NCBI RefSeq assembly: GCF_013340935.1
Contig: NZ_WHOS01000004.1
Coordinates: forward strand, 141,748 to 205,747
DNA: 64,000 nt
Direction of reading: 5' to 3'
Source of the DNA: Azospirillum melinis
Lineage (GTDB): Bacteria > Pseudomonadota > Alphaproteobacteria > Azospirillales > Azospirillaceae
Positions 8,363 to 16,909 of the stretch are shown in pieces. The notes beneath the pieces were generated by a model. That model saw nothing but the letters and a program-made list of their open reading frames with translations, searched no databases and was not told where the DNA came from. Positions within the stretch are counted from its first letter, which is position 1. Each line of letters begins with the position of its first letter. Made by a program: the position numbers and the translations under genes.

Positions 8363-8737
8363 TCAGGGCTTGTAGCAGCGGGCCATGTCTTCCGGGTTGC
8401 CCATCGCCTCGCACTGGAAGCCGTTGGAGAATTTGAAGCGCAGCGGACCGGTCTTGCGGACGCTGACCACCGGCTTCTTCCCCGCATCCTGGAATTCCAC
8501 CCAGGCGGAGCTGTCGAAGCGGGTCTGCACCCCGTTGCTCAGCTGCACCCGGCCCTGACGGTCCTTGATCACCTGGATGCCGGTGCTGAACAGCAGGTTC
8601 GGGCCGTCGGGCTTCGCCGACAGGCCGTTGGTGCAGTTCACCCCCTCCGGCTTGACCGCGACGCATTCGAAGGATTGCGGCTGGTTCGCGGTGAGGACCA
8701 TCGCATAGATGGCGATTTCCAGGACATTCATCGGCAT
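8363..8737 (-). CDS. Hypothetical protein with conserved-looking Cys pairs
   Basis: About 124 residues; the start is uncertain between ATG 8735-8737 (MPMNVLEIA) and ATG 8729-8731, and neither has a good ribosome binding site. Four cysteines (FECVAVKPEGVNCTN, FQCEAMGNPEDMARCYKP) suggest disulphides or a zinc site, and beta-like segments such as LLFSTGIQVIKDRQGRVQLSNGVQ dominate. The much longer open frame reaching 9343 on this strand runs under the phosphatase gene and is not believed. Function unknown. Confidence 0.6.
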   Translation of the reverse strand: MPMNVLEIAIYAMVLTANQPQSFECVAVKPEGVNCTNGLSAKPDGPNLLFSTGIQVIKDRQGRVQLSNGVQTRFDSSAWVEFQDAGKKPVVSVRKTGPLRFKFSNGFQCEAMGNPEDMARCYKP

Positions 8738-8996
8738 CGGCGTGCACCAGCGGGAGGGCGGCGGGATTTTTCGTCTTACCGGCCATCTGGTTACGAAAGA
8801 GATAATGTCGCGCTCCCGGTCGAATCTTGCGTGGATCGGCTCCGAACCCGGTGCAAGGGCGACCGCCGGGCCGCTGCGGCCATCCGTCGCCGTGACATGA
8901 GGGGCGCAGCGCCCCGGTGCCTGGACTTGCGCGTCCCGGACCGGTAGAAGCGGTGGCATCGGCCATTTCTTCAGCGACAGGGGCGGGCGCAATCCC

Positions 8997-10991
8997 ATGA
9001 CGTTCCAACAGCGTTTGATCCTGCTGGTCACCGGTCTGGTGCTGCTGGCGGTTGCGGCGGTCACCACGACGATGGCCTGGACGACGCGCGCCGCCCTGAC
9101 CGAACGGATCGAGACGGAGGCGCGGCTGGCCGCCGGCCTGCTCGCCCGCGCCGCCGCCCAGTCGCGCGACATCCCGCAGGACGTCGACGCCCTGCTGTCG
9201 GAACGGCTGCTGTCGGAAGCGACGCTGACCGCGCATCTGGTGGCGCTGGCCGAAACGGCGAAGCTGGCGCCGCGCGCCATCAACGACCGGCTGAAGCAGA
9301 TCGCCGAGGCCGGCGGCCCGGACGAGATGTGGATCACCGACAACCGCGGCCGTGCCTATCTGCACAACCTGTCCGGCCCCGATCCGCTGTTCGGCCAGGA
9401 TGCCAAGGGCGGTCCGCGCCATGGCGCCTATGCCGGCCTGCTCAACCGCTCCCCGGCGTCGGTGGTCTCCGAACCGGCGATGGAGAACGGCAAGCTGATG
9501 AAGTTCGCCGGGGTGGCCGGCGTCGACAAGCCGCGCATCGTGCAGGTCGGCGCCGACGTGCGGCGGCTGGGCGACCTGCTGCGCAAATCGGGGGCCGACG
9601 GGCTGGTCGACGGGCTGATCGCCACCCGTGCCGTGGAGGCGGCGTGGCTGCTCGACCGCGACGGCCGGGTGCTGGCCCGCGGCGCGGTGGCGGCCGACGG
9701 CGCGTCGCTGTCCGATGCCGACACCGCCTCGGCCAAGGCGGTCCCGCCCGGCGGTGATGTGACGTTCCGCGTGTCGGGCAACAGCCTGCTGGCGCTGGCG
9801 CCGATCAAATATGCCGGCCCCACCCCCACTGCCGCCGCCGCTTCGGCGGCCGGCGTGCCGGCGGTCGCTGCTGTCCGTGTGCCCTATACCGAGCCGGGCG
9901 CGATGCTGAGCCGCCAGCTGAAGATCGGCGGGCTGGTCGGCATCTTCGTGCTGGCGCTGGGCGTCTATGCCTGCATGCGCTTCGCCCGCGACCAGATGGC
10001 GCCGGTGGAGCGGCTGGGCGAGGCGGTCAAGGCGGTGGAGGCCGGCCGCTTCAACCCCCTCACCCTGAACGAGGCCGCCGACCGTGACGACGAGTTCGGC
10101 CGCCTGTCCCGCGTCTTCCGCCGCATGGCGATGGAGGCGACGGCGCGCGAGGAGACCCTCGACGCCCAGCTGGTCATGCGCGGGGCGGAGCTTGAGACCA
10201 AGAGCGAGAAGCTGGCCGCCGCCGAACAGCTGATCGAGGAGGAGCAGCGCGCCGCCCGCGACGTGCAGTCCGGCCTGCTGCCGCGCCAGCTTCCGGTCGG
10301 CCGCGACAGCCAGTTCTACGGCATCCTGCTGCCCGGACACACCGTCAGCGGCGACTTCTACGACGTGGTCGAGCTGGACGAGCGGCACAGCCTGCTGGTC
10401 GCCGCCGGCGTGTCGGGCGGCGGCGTGCCCGCCGCCTTCCTGATGCTGATGGTGCGCGGCGCCATCCGCGAGGCCGCCCGGCCGGGTGTCGGCCCGGCCG
10501 CCATCCTGACCCATGCCAACGAGCGCCTGTGCGGCGAGAGCCCCTTCAACGGCTTCGCCACCGCCTTCGTCGCCCTCTATGACCGCGTCACCGGCACGCT
10601 GGTGCATGCCTCCGCCGGCCATCGCGGCGCTGCCCGCATCGCGACGGATGGCGCGGTGCAGTATCTGTCCGAGGCCGGCGGTCCGCCGCTGGGCGTGCGC
10701 CGCGGCGCCCCCTACGGCGAAGCCACGACGGTTCTGACCCAGGATGAGACGCTGTTCCTGTGCACCGACGGCGTGCTCCAGTCCGTCGACGGCCAGCGCG
10801 AGCCCTTCGGCGAGGCCCGCCTTGCCGCGGCGCTCGCCCACAGCCGCGGCATGTCCGTCCGCGACCGCACCGAGATGGTCCTGCGCACCGTACAGGCGCA
10901 TGTCGGCGCGGACGGGATTCTTGCCGGCGATCTGGTCTGTCTGGTCATGCGCCGTCTGCTGCCGGTGACCGAGACGGCCGAGGCGGTCTGA
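8997..10991 (+). CDS. Membrane sensor with HAMP and SpoIIE/PP2C-type phosphatase domain
   Basis: A 664-residue signalling protein. A first membrane helix (residues 6-28) is followed by a periplasmic sensor region (30-305), a second helix (308-328), a HAMP linker (329-380), a coiled coil (380-425) and a SpoIIE/RsbU-type PP2C phosphatase domain (430-655). Metal-binding sites are partly present: GDFYD at 452-456 and CTDGVLQ near 590. At the usual DVSGxG motif, however, the sequence is AGVSGGG, with Gly471 in place of Asp, so full catalysis is uncertain. No anti-sigma kinase or STAS gene is adjacent, so the partner-switch targets must be elsewhere. Confidence 0.87.
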   Translation: MTFQQRLILLVTGLVLLAVAAVTTTMAWTTRAALTERIETEARLAAGLLARAAAQSRDIPQDVDALLSERLLSEATLTAHLVALAETAKLAPRAINDRLKQIAEAGGPDEMWITDNRGRAYLHNLSGPDPLFGQDAKGGPRHGAYAGLLNRSPASVVSEPAMENGKLMKFAGVAGVDKPRIVQVGADVRRLGDLLRKSGADGLVDGLIATRAVEAAWLLDRDGRVLARGAVAADGASLSDADTASAKAVPPGGDVTFRVSGNSLLALAPIKYAGPTPTAAAASAAGVPAVAAVRVPYTEPGAMLSRQLKIGGLVGIFVLALGVYACMRFARDQMAPVERLGEAVKAVEAGRFNPLTLNEAADRDDEFGRLSRVFRRMAMEATAREETLDAQLVMRGAELETKSEKLAAAEQLIEEEQRAARDVQSGLLPRQLPVGRDSQFYGILLPGHTVSGDFYDVVELDERHSLLVAAGVSGGGVPAAFLMLMVRGAIREAARPGVGPAAILTHANERLCGESPFNGFATAFVALYDRVTGTLVHASAGHRGAARIATDGAVQYLSEAGGPPLGVRRGAPYGEATTVLTQDETLFLCTDGVLQSVDGQREPFGEARLAAALAHSRGMSVRDRTEMVLRTVQAHVGADGILAGDLVCLVMRRLLPVTETAEAV

Positions 10992-11011
10992 CAACCGGGG
11001 CAGTCCGAGGG

Positions 11012-11036
11012 GGGAGCGTCGGCTGGCGATGCTCCC
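11012..11036. terminator. Hairpin between convergent genes
   Basis: GGGAGCGTCG (11012-11021) pairs with CGATGCTCCC (11027-11036) with one wobble pair, between the stop of the phosphatase gene and the convergent topoisomerase gene. There is no T-run on either side. Confidence 0.3.
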
Positions 11037-11045
11037 GCCCGCCCC

Positions 11046-12194
11046 CTACTTCTTCCGCCGCGCGCCCTCCCGCGCCCGCGCCGCCGTCTCCCGTTCCAGC
11101 CTTTGGCGCAGGAAGGCCAGCACCGCTGCCTCCTCGCCGCTCAGCCCGGCCAGATCGTCGCGCAGCTCCGCTTCCACCTCCTGCTTGAGCGACGCCAGCA
11201 GCCCGCCTTCCAGATAGGCGTCCAGCACCTCAGGGTGGACGTAGCTCTTGCGGCAGACGCTGGGGGTGTTGCCCAGGCGGGTGGCAACCTGCTCGATGGC
11301 GCGGGTGATGTTGCGCTTGGCGGCGCTGGCACTGTCGAAGCTCTCGAATTCCCGCAGTGCCATGGCGGCCAGCACGGTGCCGGCCCAGGTGCGGAAATCC
11401 TTGGCGGTGAAGTCGGCGCCGGTCGCCTCGCGCAGATAGGCATTGACGTCGCCCGAGGTCACGGCATGGCGCTGGCCGTCGCGGTCGAGATACTGGAACA
11501 GCTCGTCCCCCGGCACGTCGCGGCAGGCGGCGACGACGCGGGCGAGCCGGCGGTCCTTAAGTGCGACGTTCCATTCCTTGCCCGACTTGCCCTTGAACGA
11601 GAAGCGGACCTCCGTCCCCTCGATCTCGGCATGGTCGTCGCGCAGGGTGGTCAGGCCATAGCTGCGGTTCTCGCGGGCATAGGCTTCGTTGCCGACACGG
11701 ATCAGCGTGGTTTCCAGCAGCCGCACCACCGCCGCCAGCACCTTTTCCCGCGGCAGGCCGCGCCGGCCGAGATCGGCGTTCACCCGCTCGCGCAGCTTGG
11801 GCAGGGCGTGGCAGAACTCCACCATGCGGCCGAACTTGGTGCCCTCGCGCAGCTCGGTCCAGCGCTGGTGGTAGCGGTACTGCTTGCGCCCCTTGGCGTC
11901 GCGTCCGGTCGCCTGGAGATGGCCGTCGGGATCGGCGCAAATCCACACGTCCTTGTAGGCCGGCGGGATCGCCAGCTTCCTGATGCGCGCCAGCGTGTCC
12001 TCCTCCGTCACCGGGGTGCCGTCGGGCCACAGGAAGCGGAAGCCCTTGCCGTAGCGCCGCCGCCGGATGCCGGGCGTCTCGTCGGCGCTGTAGCTCAGCC
12101 CGGCGCAGGCGGCTTCCTGTTCGGGGGAGGGGCCGTCCTTGTCGGATGCGGCATCGGATGTGGCGCCATCGGGCGGGGGGAGGGGGCTGTCCAT
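11046..12194 (-). CDS. DNA topoisomerase IB (poxvirus/eukaryote-like)
   Basis: A 382-residue type IB topoisomerase that relaxes supercoils through a 3'-phosphotyrosyl intermediate. The N-terminal domain contains YGKGFRFLWPDGTPV and IPPAYKDVWI. The catalytic domain shows RVGNEAYARENRSYGLTTL (Arg166), KDFRTWAGT (Arg268) and the nucleophile Tyr318 in VCRKSYVHPEV. The C-terminus is Arg/Lys-rich. All expected catalytic residues are visible and the length is normal for the bacterial family. The start is taken at ATG 12192-12194; a further basic or acidic N-terminal extension cannot be excluded. Confidence 0.93.
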   Translation of the reverse strand: MDSPLPPPDGATSDAASDKDGPSPEQEAACAGLSYSADETPGIRRRRYGKGFRFLWPDGTPVTEEDTLARIRKLAIPPAYKDVWICADPDGHLQATGRDAKGRKQYRYHQRWTELREGTKFGRMVEFCHALPKLRERVNADLGRRGLPREKVLAAVVRLLETTLIRVGNEAYARENRSYGLTTLRDDHAEIEGTEVRFSFKGKSGKEWNVALKDRRLARVVAACRDVPGDELFQYLDRDGQRHAVTSGDVNAYLREATGADFTAKDFRTWAGTVLAAMALREFESFDSASAAKRNITRAIEQVATRLGNTPSVCRKSYVHPEVLDAYLEGGLLASLKQEVEAELRDDLAGLSGEEAAVLAFLRQRLERETAARAREGARRKK

Positions 12195-12333
12195 AAGGCC
12201 AACAACGGCCGGAACGGGCGTTGGTTTCCGCTACCTCCTTCGGAGAGGGTTTCTTCGCAGTTGCAAAAACCGTAGTGTTGCGACGCAAGATCCCCGCGAG
12301 ACCCCGACCCGATTCCGATTGGAGCGCCAGACC

Positions 12334-12711
12334 ATGGACCGCAAGCCGGACGAGACGATTCTGACCGCCCATCTGCCGAACCTGGAAATCCAGATCCGGC
12401 ACCGCGAGGCCGGGGAGGATGGGGCGGAGGTCATCGCCATCCAGTTGCGCGCCACGCCGTCCTTCGACGCGGTCGCCGGCATGCTGGCCCCTGCCATGAT
12501 GAACCCGCTGCTGCTGGCCGGCCCCGCCTTCGGCGCGCGGGCCGGCCAGCAGACCGGGCAAGGCGGCGCCAACCCGATGGCGTCGGCCACCGGGATGGCC
12601 GAGCTGTGGATGGCGCCGATGCGGCTGTGGGGCGAGATGGTGCGGCAGGCCTGGGCGCCCTGGCTCCAGGGTAGCCCGTGGGGCCGGGGCGGCTCGGCGT
12701 CGCAGCGCTGA
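12334..12711 (+). CDS. Hypothetical protein, Gly/Met-rich
   Basis: A 125-residue protein starting at ATG 12334, with GGAG upstream. The N-terminal 50 residues form a beta-like segment (ETILTAHLPNLEIQIRHREAG, AEVIAIQLRATPSF), followed by an amphipathic, Met-rich region (MLAPAMMNPLLLAGPAF, MAELWMAPMRLWGEMVRQAWAPW). The latter resembles the amphipathic helices of polymer-granule or membrane-associated proteins, but I recognise no family. Longer in-frame starts near 12139 overlap the topoisomerase gene and are rejected. Confidence 0.65.
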   Translation: MDRKPDETILTAHLPNLEIQIRHREAGEDGAEVIAIQLRATPSFDAVAGMLAPAMMNPLLLAGPAFGARAGQQTGQGGANPMASATGMAELWMAPMRLWGEMVRQAWAPWLQGSPWGRGGSASQR

Positions 12712-12723
12712 TGGCCTCCGCGG

Positions 12724-13656
12724 TCAGTCCTGAGCGCACCATGTGAAGAAGGTCTCGGTTTCCTGGCGCCCGGCGAGCGACCGCAGATAGGCCGGCTTCC
12801 AGACATCCCTGAGGAAACCCTCCATCCTGGTGGGCAGCGGGCTGCGGCTGTCATGGAACCGCACCCGCCGGCTGTTCAGCGCGTCGAGGGTCAGGCTGTC
12901 GTCGAGCCATCGCTCCGGCGTACCGAACCTCTCCAGAAACGCGGCTTCGACCTCTGGCCGGTTCCGGTCGACGAAGCGATACTCCACCGGCCGGCCGATC
13001 TCCCGGGCGATGAGCGCCGCCACCTCGGGCATGGTGAGATCCTCCGACCCGACCTCGCGGACGACGCGGTGCTGGCCCGTCGGGCTGGTCAGTTCCCGGG
13101 CAGCCAGGGCGGCGATGTCCTGCGTCGCCACCCAGGGCAGCGCCACATCGGGGGCGAGCGACCAGCCGATCCGGCTATGATTTGCGACCCCATCGGCGAA
13201 GAACAGCATGTTCTCCATGAACCAGCCGGCACGCAGATGCACGAGGTCGATGGCGTCGAGCCCGTTCAGCGTCCGGTCCAGATGGTGGAAGCTTTCGAAA
13301 TGGCCCGTGCTGCCGCCGACTTCCGATCCGATGGCGGTCAGGCTCACGGCCAGCCTGACCGGAGAGCCGCGGAGCGCATCGACAAAGCGCTGGGCGACCG
13401 TCGGATAATGCCCGTGAATGTTGGTCCAGTCGGTCTTCACCATCAGGAAGGCGGCATCGGCGTCCTGAAAGAAGTCGCCGAGATGTCCGGTGCCGGTGTC
13501 GAAACTTCCCAGGAACGGCTCCGCTCCGGCCGCGACGAGGGCGTCGAGGGCCGGACCGCCTCTCGACAGGGCTTTTACGTGGTGCCCGGCGCCCAGCAGG
13601 GTGCGGGTGAGCGTGGCGCCGATCCTGCCGGTCGCGCCGACGACGGCAATTTTCAT
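12724..13656 (-). CDS. NmrA-like NAD(P)-binding Rossmann protein
   Basis: A 310-residue atypical short-chain dehydrogenase of the NmrA/HSCARG group. It starts MKIAVVGATGRIGATLTRTLL with the GxxGxxG dinucleotide motif; GGAGAT immediately upstream of ATG 13654-13656 decides the start over the ATG 12 nt further out. SDR-like features continue with VRLAVSLTAIGSEVGGSTGHFESFHHLD. Members act as NAD(P)H sensors or quinone/azo reductases; the substrate here cannot be told. It is divergent from an AraC regulator, its likely controller. Confidence 0.85.
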   Translation of the reverse strand: MKIAVVGATGRIGATLTRTLLGAGHHVKALSRGGPALDALVAAGAEPFLGSFDTGTGHLGDFFQDADAAFLMVKTDWTNIHGHYPTVAQRFVDALRGSPVRLAVSLTAIGSEVGGSTGHFESFHHLDRTLNGLDAIDLVHLRAGWFMENMLFFADGVANHSRIGWSLAPDVALPWVATQDIAALAARELTSPTGQHRVVREVGSEDLTMPEVAALIAREIGRPVEYRFVDRNRPEVEAAFLERFGTPERWLDDSLTLDALNSRRVRFHDSRSPLPTRMEGFLRDVWKPAYLRSLAGRQETETFFTWCAQD

Positions 13657-13686
13657 GGCAATCTCCAATGGGTTTCAGCTGTTTGG

Positions 13687-13710
13687 GGTCGCCTCGGGTG
13701 GGTGGCGACC
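13687..13710. promoter_or_regulatory. Inverted repeat in the NmrA/AraC divergent region
   Basis: GGTCGCC (13687-13693) and GGCGACC (13704-13710) form a perfect 7-bp inverted repeat with a 10-nt spacer, 31 nt upstream of the nmrA-like start. It may be a leader hairpin or a binding site. Confidence 0.3.
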
Positions 13711-13755
13711 GCGCTGTCGTTCCCCAGTGATAGCGGATTGCCGTCCGCATGAATT

Positions 13756-13780
13756 TGGAGATAATGCCATAGGATCTCCA
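13756..13780. promoter_or_regulatory. Perfect dyad overlapping the AraC gene's translation start region
   Basis: TGGAGAT (13756-13762), 11 nt, ATCTCCA (13774-13780). The downstream arm ends 2 nt before ATG 13783 and covers the position where the ribosome binding site should be. It could be an autoregulatory operator, or an RNA hairpin limiting translation of the regulator. Confidence 0.45.
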
Positions 13781-13782
13781 GA

Positions 13783-14658
13783 ATGGGCCAATCAGTGACC
13801 ACATCAGCGGTGACGCCGCGTCCCTGCATCGACGACTTCGACTGCGACTCCGACCGCTCGGACCGTCCGGCGGTTGCCCTGCATCTCGACTTCAGCGATT
13901 ACGAGGCCGAAGTGCCGCAGCACAGCCACCGGCAGGGCCAGCTCATCCTGGCCTTGCACGGCGCGGTCACCTGCACGACGGCGAACGGCCTTTGGCTCGT
14001 CCCGCCGGATTGCGGAGTCTGGATTCCGGGCGGCGTCCCGCACAGCAATCAGGTCACGCCCAACGCCCGTCTGTCCTACCTGTTCGTCGAACCCGACGCG
14101 GCGGCGTTGCCGCGGGAATGCTGCACGCTCTCCGTATCGCCGATGCTCCGCGAGATGATCCTCCGCCTTGCGCATGTACCGGGCGGCTATGCGTCGGACG
14201 ACCACACCGGCCGCCTCGTGCGGGTTCTGCTGGACGAGCTGGTGCTGATGCCGAGGGAGGGATTGAGGCTGCCGGTGTCCAGCCACCCGAAGATCGCCAT
14301 GATCGCCAGGGCGCTGACGGCCGAGCCGGGCGACCGCCGTACGCTCGCCGGCTGGGCCGCGCATGTCGCCATGAGCGAGCGGTCCCTGAAGCGGCTGATG
14401 GTCCAGGAAACCGGGCTGACCTTCGGCCAGTGGCGCCGCCAGCTCCATCTGGTCATCGCGCTGCGCGAGCTTGCCGGCGGGGCGACGGTCCAGCGGGTGG
14501 CGGGCGACCTGGGCTACGAGTCCGTCACCGCCTTCATCGTGATGTTCAAGAAGGCGATGGGGACGACGCCGACAGGCTACTTCCGCACCGGGGCCGGCCG
14601 CGTCGACAATCCCGGCGGGGCCTTTCCGGCTGCGGACCGGGCAAGCCCGGCAGCCTAA
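13783..14658 (+). CDS. AraC-family transcriptional regulator
   Basis: A 291-residue AraC regulator. The N-terminal cupin-like sensor (about 30-130) contains EVPQHSHRQGQLILALHGAV and WLVPPDCGVWIPGGVPHSN, the usual effector pocket of this group. The C-terminal double helix-turn-helix (about 175-270) contains RRTLAGWAAHVAMSERSLKRL and RVAGDLGYESVTAFIVMFKKAMGTTPTGYF. Divergent from the NmrA-like reductase by 126 nt, it probably regulates that gene; a dyad directly overlaps its own start region. Confidence 0.92.
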   Translation: MGQSVTTSAVTPRPCIDDFDCDSDRSDRPAVALHLDFSDYEAEVPQHSHRQGQLILALHGAVTCTTANGLWLVPPDCGVWIPGGVPHSNQVTPNARLSYLFVEPDAAALPRECCTLSVSPMLREMILRLAHVPGGYASDDHTGRLVRVLLDELVLMPREGLRLPVSSHPKIAMIARALTAEPGDRRTLAGWAAHVAMSERSLKRLMVQETGLTFGQWRRQLHLVIALRELAGGATVQRVAGDLGYESVTAFIVMFKKAMGTTPTGYFRTGAGRVDNPGGAFPAADRASPAA

Positions 14659-14677
14659 CCGAAGGCGCGTCGTCGCG

Positions 14678-15565
14678 TCACGGCCACTTCACCTCGGGCG
14701 GCAGGCTCATCAGGATCGCCTCGGTGTTGCCGCCGGTTTTCAGGCCGAAGGTGGTGCCGCGGTCGTAGAGCAGGTTGAACTCGACATAGCGGCCGCGGCG
14801 GACCAGCTGGTGTTCGCGCTGCTCGGCGGTCCAGGGCCGGTTCATGTGGCGGCGGACCAGGGCGGCGTAGCTGTCGAGGAAGGCGGTGCCGACATCGCGG
14901 GTGAAGGCGAAATCCGCCTCCCAGTCGCCCGACTCGAGGTTGTCGAAGAAGATGCCGCCGACGCCGCGCGCCTCGCCCCGGTGGGGCAGGAAGAAATAGC
15001 GGTCGCACCACTCCTTGTAGCGCGGATAATAGTCCGGGTCGTGCCGGTCGCAGGCGGCGCGCAGGCCGGCGTGGAAGTCGGCGGTGTCCCGCTCGTCCTC
15101 CATCATCGGCGTCAGGTCGGCGCCGCCGCCGAACCAGCCCTTGGTGGTCACGATGTGGCGGGTGTTCATATGGGTCGCCGGAACCAGCGGCGAGCGCATG
15201 TGCGCGACCAGGCTGATGCCCGCCGCCCAGAACGCGCCGGTCTCGGCCGCGCCGGGGATGTTGGCGCGGAATTCCGGGCTGAAGGTGCCGTGGACCGTCG
15301 AGATGTTGACCCCGACCTTCTCGAACACCCGGCCCTTCATCACCGACATGGTGCCGCCGCCGCCCTCGCCGCCGCCCCCATCCTGTCCATAGTCCGGGCG
15401 GGTCCAGCTCTTGCGCTCGAACCGGCCGGGGGGCAGGTCGGCATGGGTGCCGGTCAGCTCGTCCTCCAGCGCCTCGAAGGCCGTGCAGATGCGGTCGCGC
15501 AGTTCCTTGAACCAGGCGGCGGCGCGGGCCTTGCGCTCTTCGACGGTGCTGGAGTCGGCTGTCAT
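14678..15565 (-). CDS. hemF: Oxygen-dependent coproporphyrinogen III oxidase
   Basis: A 295-residue HemF, which decarboxylates two propionates of coproporphyrinogen III with O2 to give protoporphyrinogen IX in haem synthesis. Diagnostic segments are [73 protein letters not shown] and [12 protein letters not shown] at the C-terminus. The start ATG (15563-15565) overlaps the trmL stop as ATGA, indicating translational coupling. Haem supply fits the nearby bc1 complex genes. Confidence 0.96.
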   Translation of the reverse strand: MTADSSTVEERKARAAAWFKELRDRICTAFEALEDELTGTHADLPPGRFERKSWTRPDYGQDGGGGEGGGGTMSVMKGRVFEKVGVNISTVHGTFSPEFRANIPGAAETGAFWAAGISLVAHMRSPLVPATHMNTRHIVTTKGWFGGGADLTPMMEDERDTADFHAGLRAACDRHDPDYYPRYKEWCDRYFFLPHRGEARGVGGIFFDNLESGDWEADFAFTRDVGTAFLDSYAALVRRHMNRPWTAEQREHQLVRRGRYVEFNLLYDRGTTFGLKTGGNTEAILMSLPPEVKWP

Positions 15566-16071
15566 AGCGATGGCATTTCCGGCTGTGCGCAAGAGGATGC
15601 GGCAGTCTGCCGCAAGGCCTCACCCAACACCATCGCCGCGCTGACCGCAACGTTCAAGGAGCGGGCGGGCGGCACCATCGGGATCACCAGCCGGGCGTCG
15701 GCGGCATCATGCACCTCGTCGGGCACCCCGGCGCTCTCGCGGCCGACCAGCAGGCGGTCGCCGGGGGCGAAGCGGAATTCCGTGTAGGGGATCGCCGCCC
15801 GCGTGGTCAGCAGCACCAGCCGGCCGCCCTGCGGAGCCGCGCGGTACGCGGCCCACGAGCTGTGCCGGGTCCAGTCGAGATGGTCGAGATAGTCCATCCC
15901 GGCGCGGCGCAACCTTCGGTCATCCAGCACGAAACCGCAGGGTTCGATCAGATCCAAAGCCACCCCCAGCCCGGCTGCGAGTCGCATCAGGGTTCCGGTG
16001 TTCTGCGGAATGTCGGGTTCGAACAGCACAAGGCGCAACGCGGGCCTTGCCTCGAAGTGTTTGTTTTGCAT
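15562..16071 (-). CDS. trmL: tRNA (cytidine(34)-2'-O)-methyltransferase
   Basis: A 169-residue SPOUT-class RNA methyltransferase that 2'-O-methylates the wobble base of tRNA-Leu using SAM. Motifs: [20 protein letters not shown] at the N-terminus, [15 protein letters not shown] in the middle, and the knot motif [19 protein letters not shown] near the C-terminus. The start [19 protein letters not shown] (ATG 16069-16071) is preferred to an ATG 24 nt upstream. It overlaps hemF by four bases and is divergent from petA. Confidence 0.93.
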   Translation of the reverse strand: MQNKHFEARPALRLVLFEPDIPQNTGTLMRLAAGLGVALDLIEPCGFVLDDRRLRRAGMDYLDHLDWTRHSSWAAYRAAPQGGRLVLLTTRAAIPYTEFRFAPGDRLLVGRESAGVPDEVHDAADARLVIPMVPPARSLNVAVSAAMVLGEALRQTAASSCAQPEMPSL

Positions 16072-16309
16072 ACAAATGTTCTTGCCCCTGTACACGCGAC
16101 AAATTGTCTCCCGGCCAAGGACTTTTCAAGATGTCGACGCGACGGTATACCGCAGCGCAGAAGCTGGAGATACCCACTCCGGACCGATGCGGCATGCCTG
16201 AGGGTTTTTCCTTCGGCGGGCGGGCGTGCCGTGTCATGCATAAAAATGGTCCATCGGTCGTCCGGCGCGGGCAAAGGGCGTCGGGCATGCCTTGAGGAGA
16301 AACAGGCTT

Positions 16310-16879
16310 ATGGCTCAGACCACGCATCCGCCCGGGACGGGTGGCCACGCGGCCTCCAGCGGCGAGGGGGGTTCCCGCCGCGATTTTCTGTATCTTGCCA
16401 CCGGTGCGGTCGGTGTCGTCGGGGCGGCCTCGGCGGCCTGGCCCTTCATCGACAGCCTGAACCCGGCGGCCGACACCCTGGCGCTTGCCTCCATCGACGT
16501 CGATCTGGCCCCCGTGGCCGAAGGTCAGGCGATCACGGTCACCTGGCGCGGAAAGCCTGTCTTTGTCCGCCACCGCACCGCCGAGGAGATCGAGTCCGCC
16601 AAGAAGGTCAATCTTGGCGATCTGCGCGATCCGGTTGCCGACGATGCCCGCGTGAAGAAGCCTGAATGGCTGATCGTCATCGGCATCTGCACGCATCTGG
16701 GCTGTGTGCCGCTCGGGCAGAAGGTCACCGATCCGCGCGGCGACTACGGCGGGTGGTTCTGCCCCTGCCACGGCTCGCACTACGACACCGCTGGGCGCAT
16801 CCGCAAGGGCCCGGCCCCCGCCAACCTTGTCCTTCCGACGTACGCCTTCACCGGCGATACCAAGATCCGGCTCGGTTAA
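16310..16879 (+). CDS. petA: Ubiquinol-cytochrome c reductase Rieske iron-sulfur subunit
   Basis: A 189-residue Rieske protein of the bc1 complex. A Tat signal/anchor ([25 protein letters not shown], residues 22-46) is followed by the soluble domain. The [2Fe-2S] ligands are Cys127/His129 in CTHLGC and Cys151/His154 in CPCHGSHYD; the disulphide cysteines 132 and 153 are present. GAGGAG about 15 nt upstream of ATG 16310 supports the start. It is the first gene of petABC. Confidence 0.97.
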   Translation: MAQTTHPPGTGGHAASSGEGGSRRDFLYLATGAVGVVGAASAAWPFIDSLNPAADTLALASIDVDLAPVAEGQAITVTWRGKPVFVRHRTAEEIESAKKVNLGDLRDPVADDARVKKPEWLIVIGICTHLGCVPLGQKVTDPRGDYGGWFCPCHGSHYDTAGRIRKGPAPANLVLPTYAFTGDTKIRLG

Positions 16880-16909
16880 CGCGGCCCAACGGTTCTGGAG
16901 ACCCCCGAG

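Noticed and set aside
8232..10994. Minus-strand open frame of 920 codons under the phosphatase gene
   Set aside because: Antisense shadow of the HAMP/PP2C gene; no ribosome binding site or domain.
16131..16295. Small plus-strand frame between trmL and petA (MSTRRYTAAQKLEIPTPDR...)
   Set aside because: No ribosome binding site, no known family, and it ends in the petA leader.
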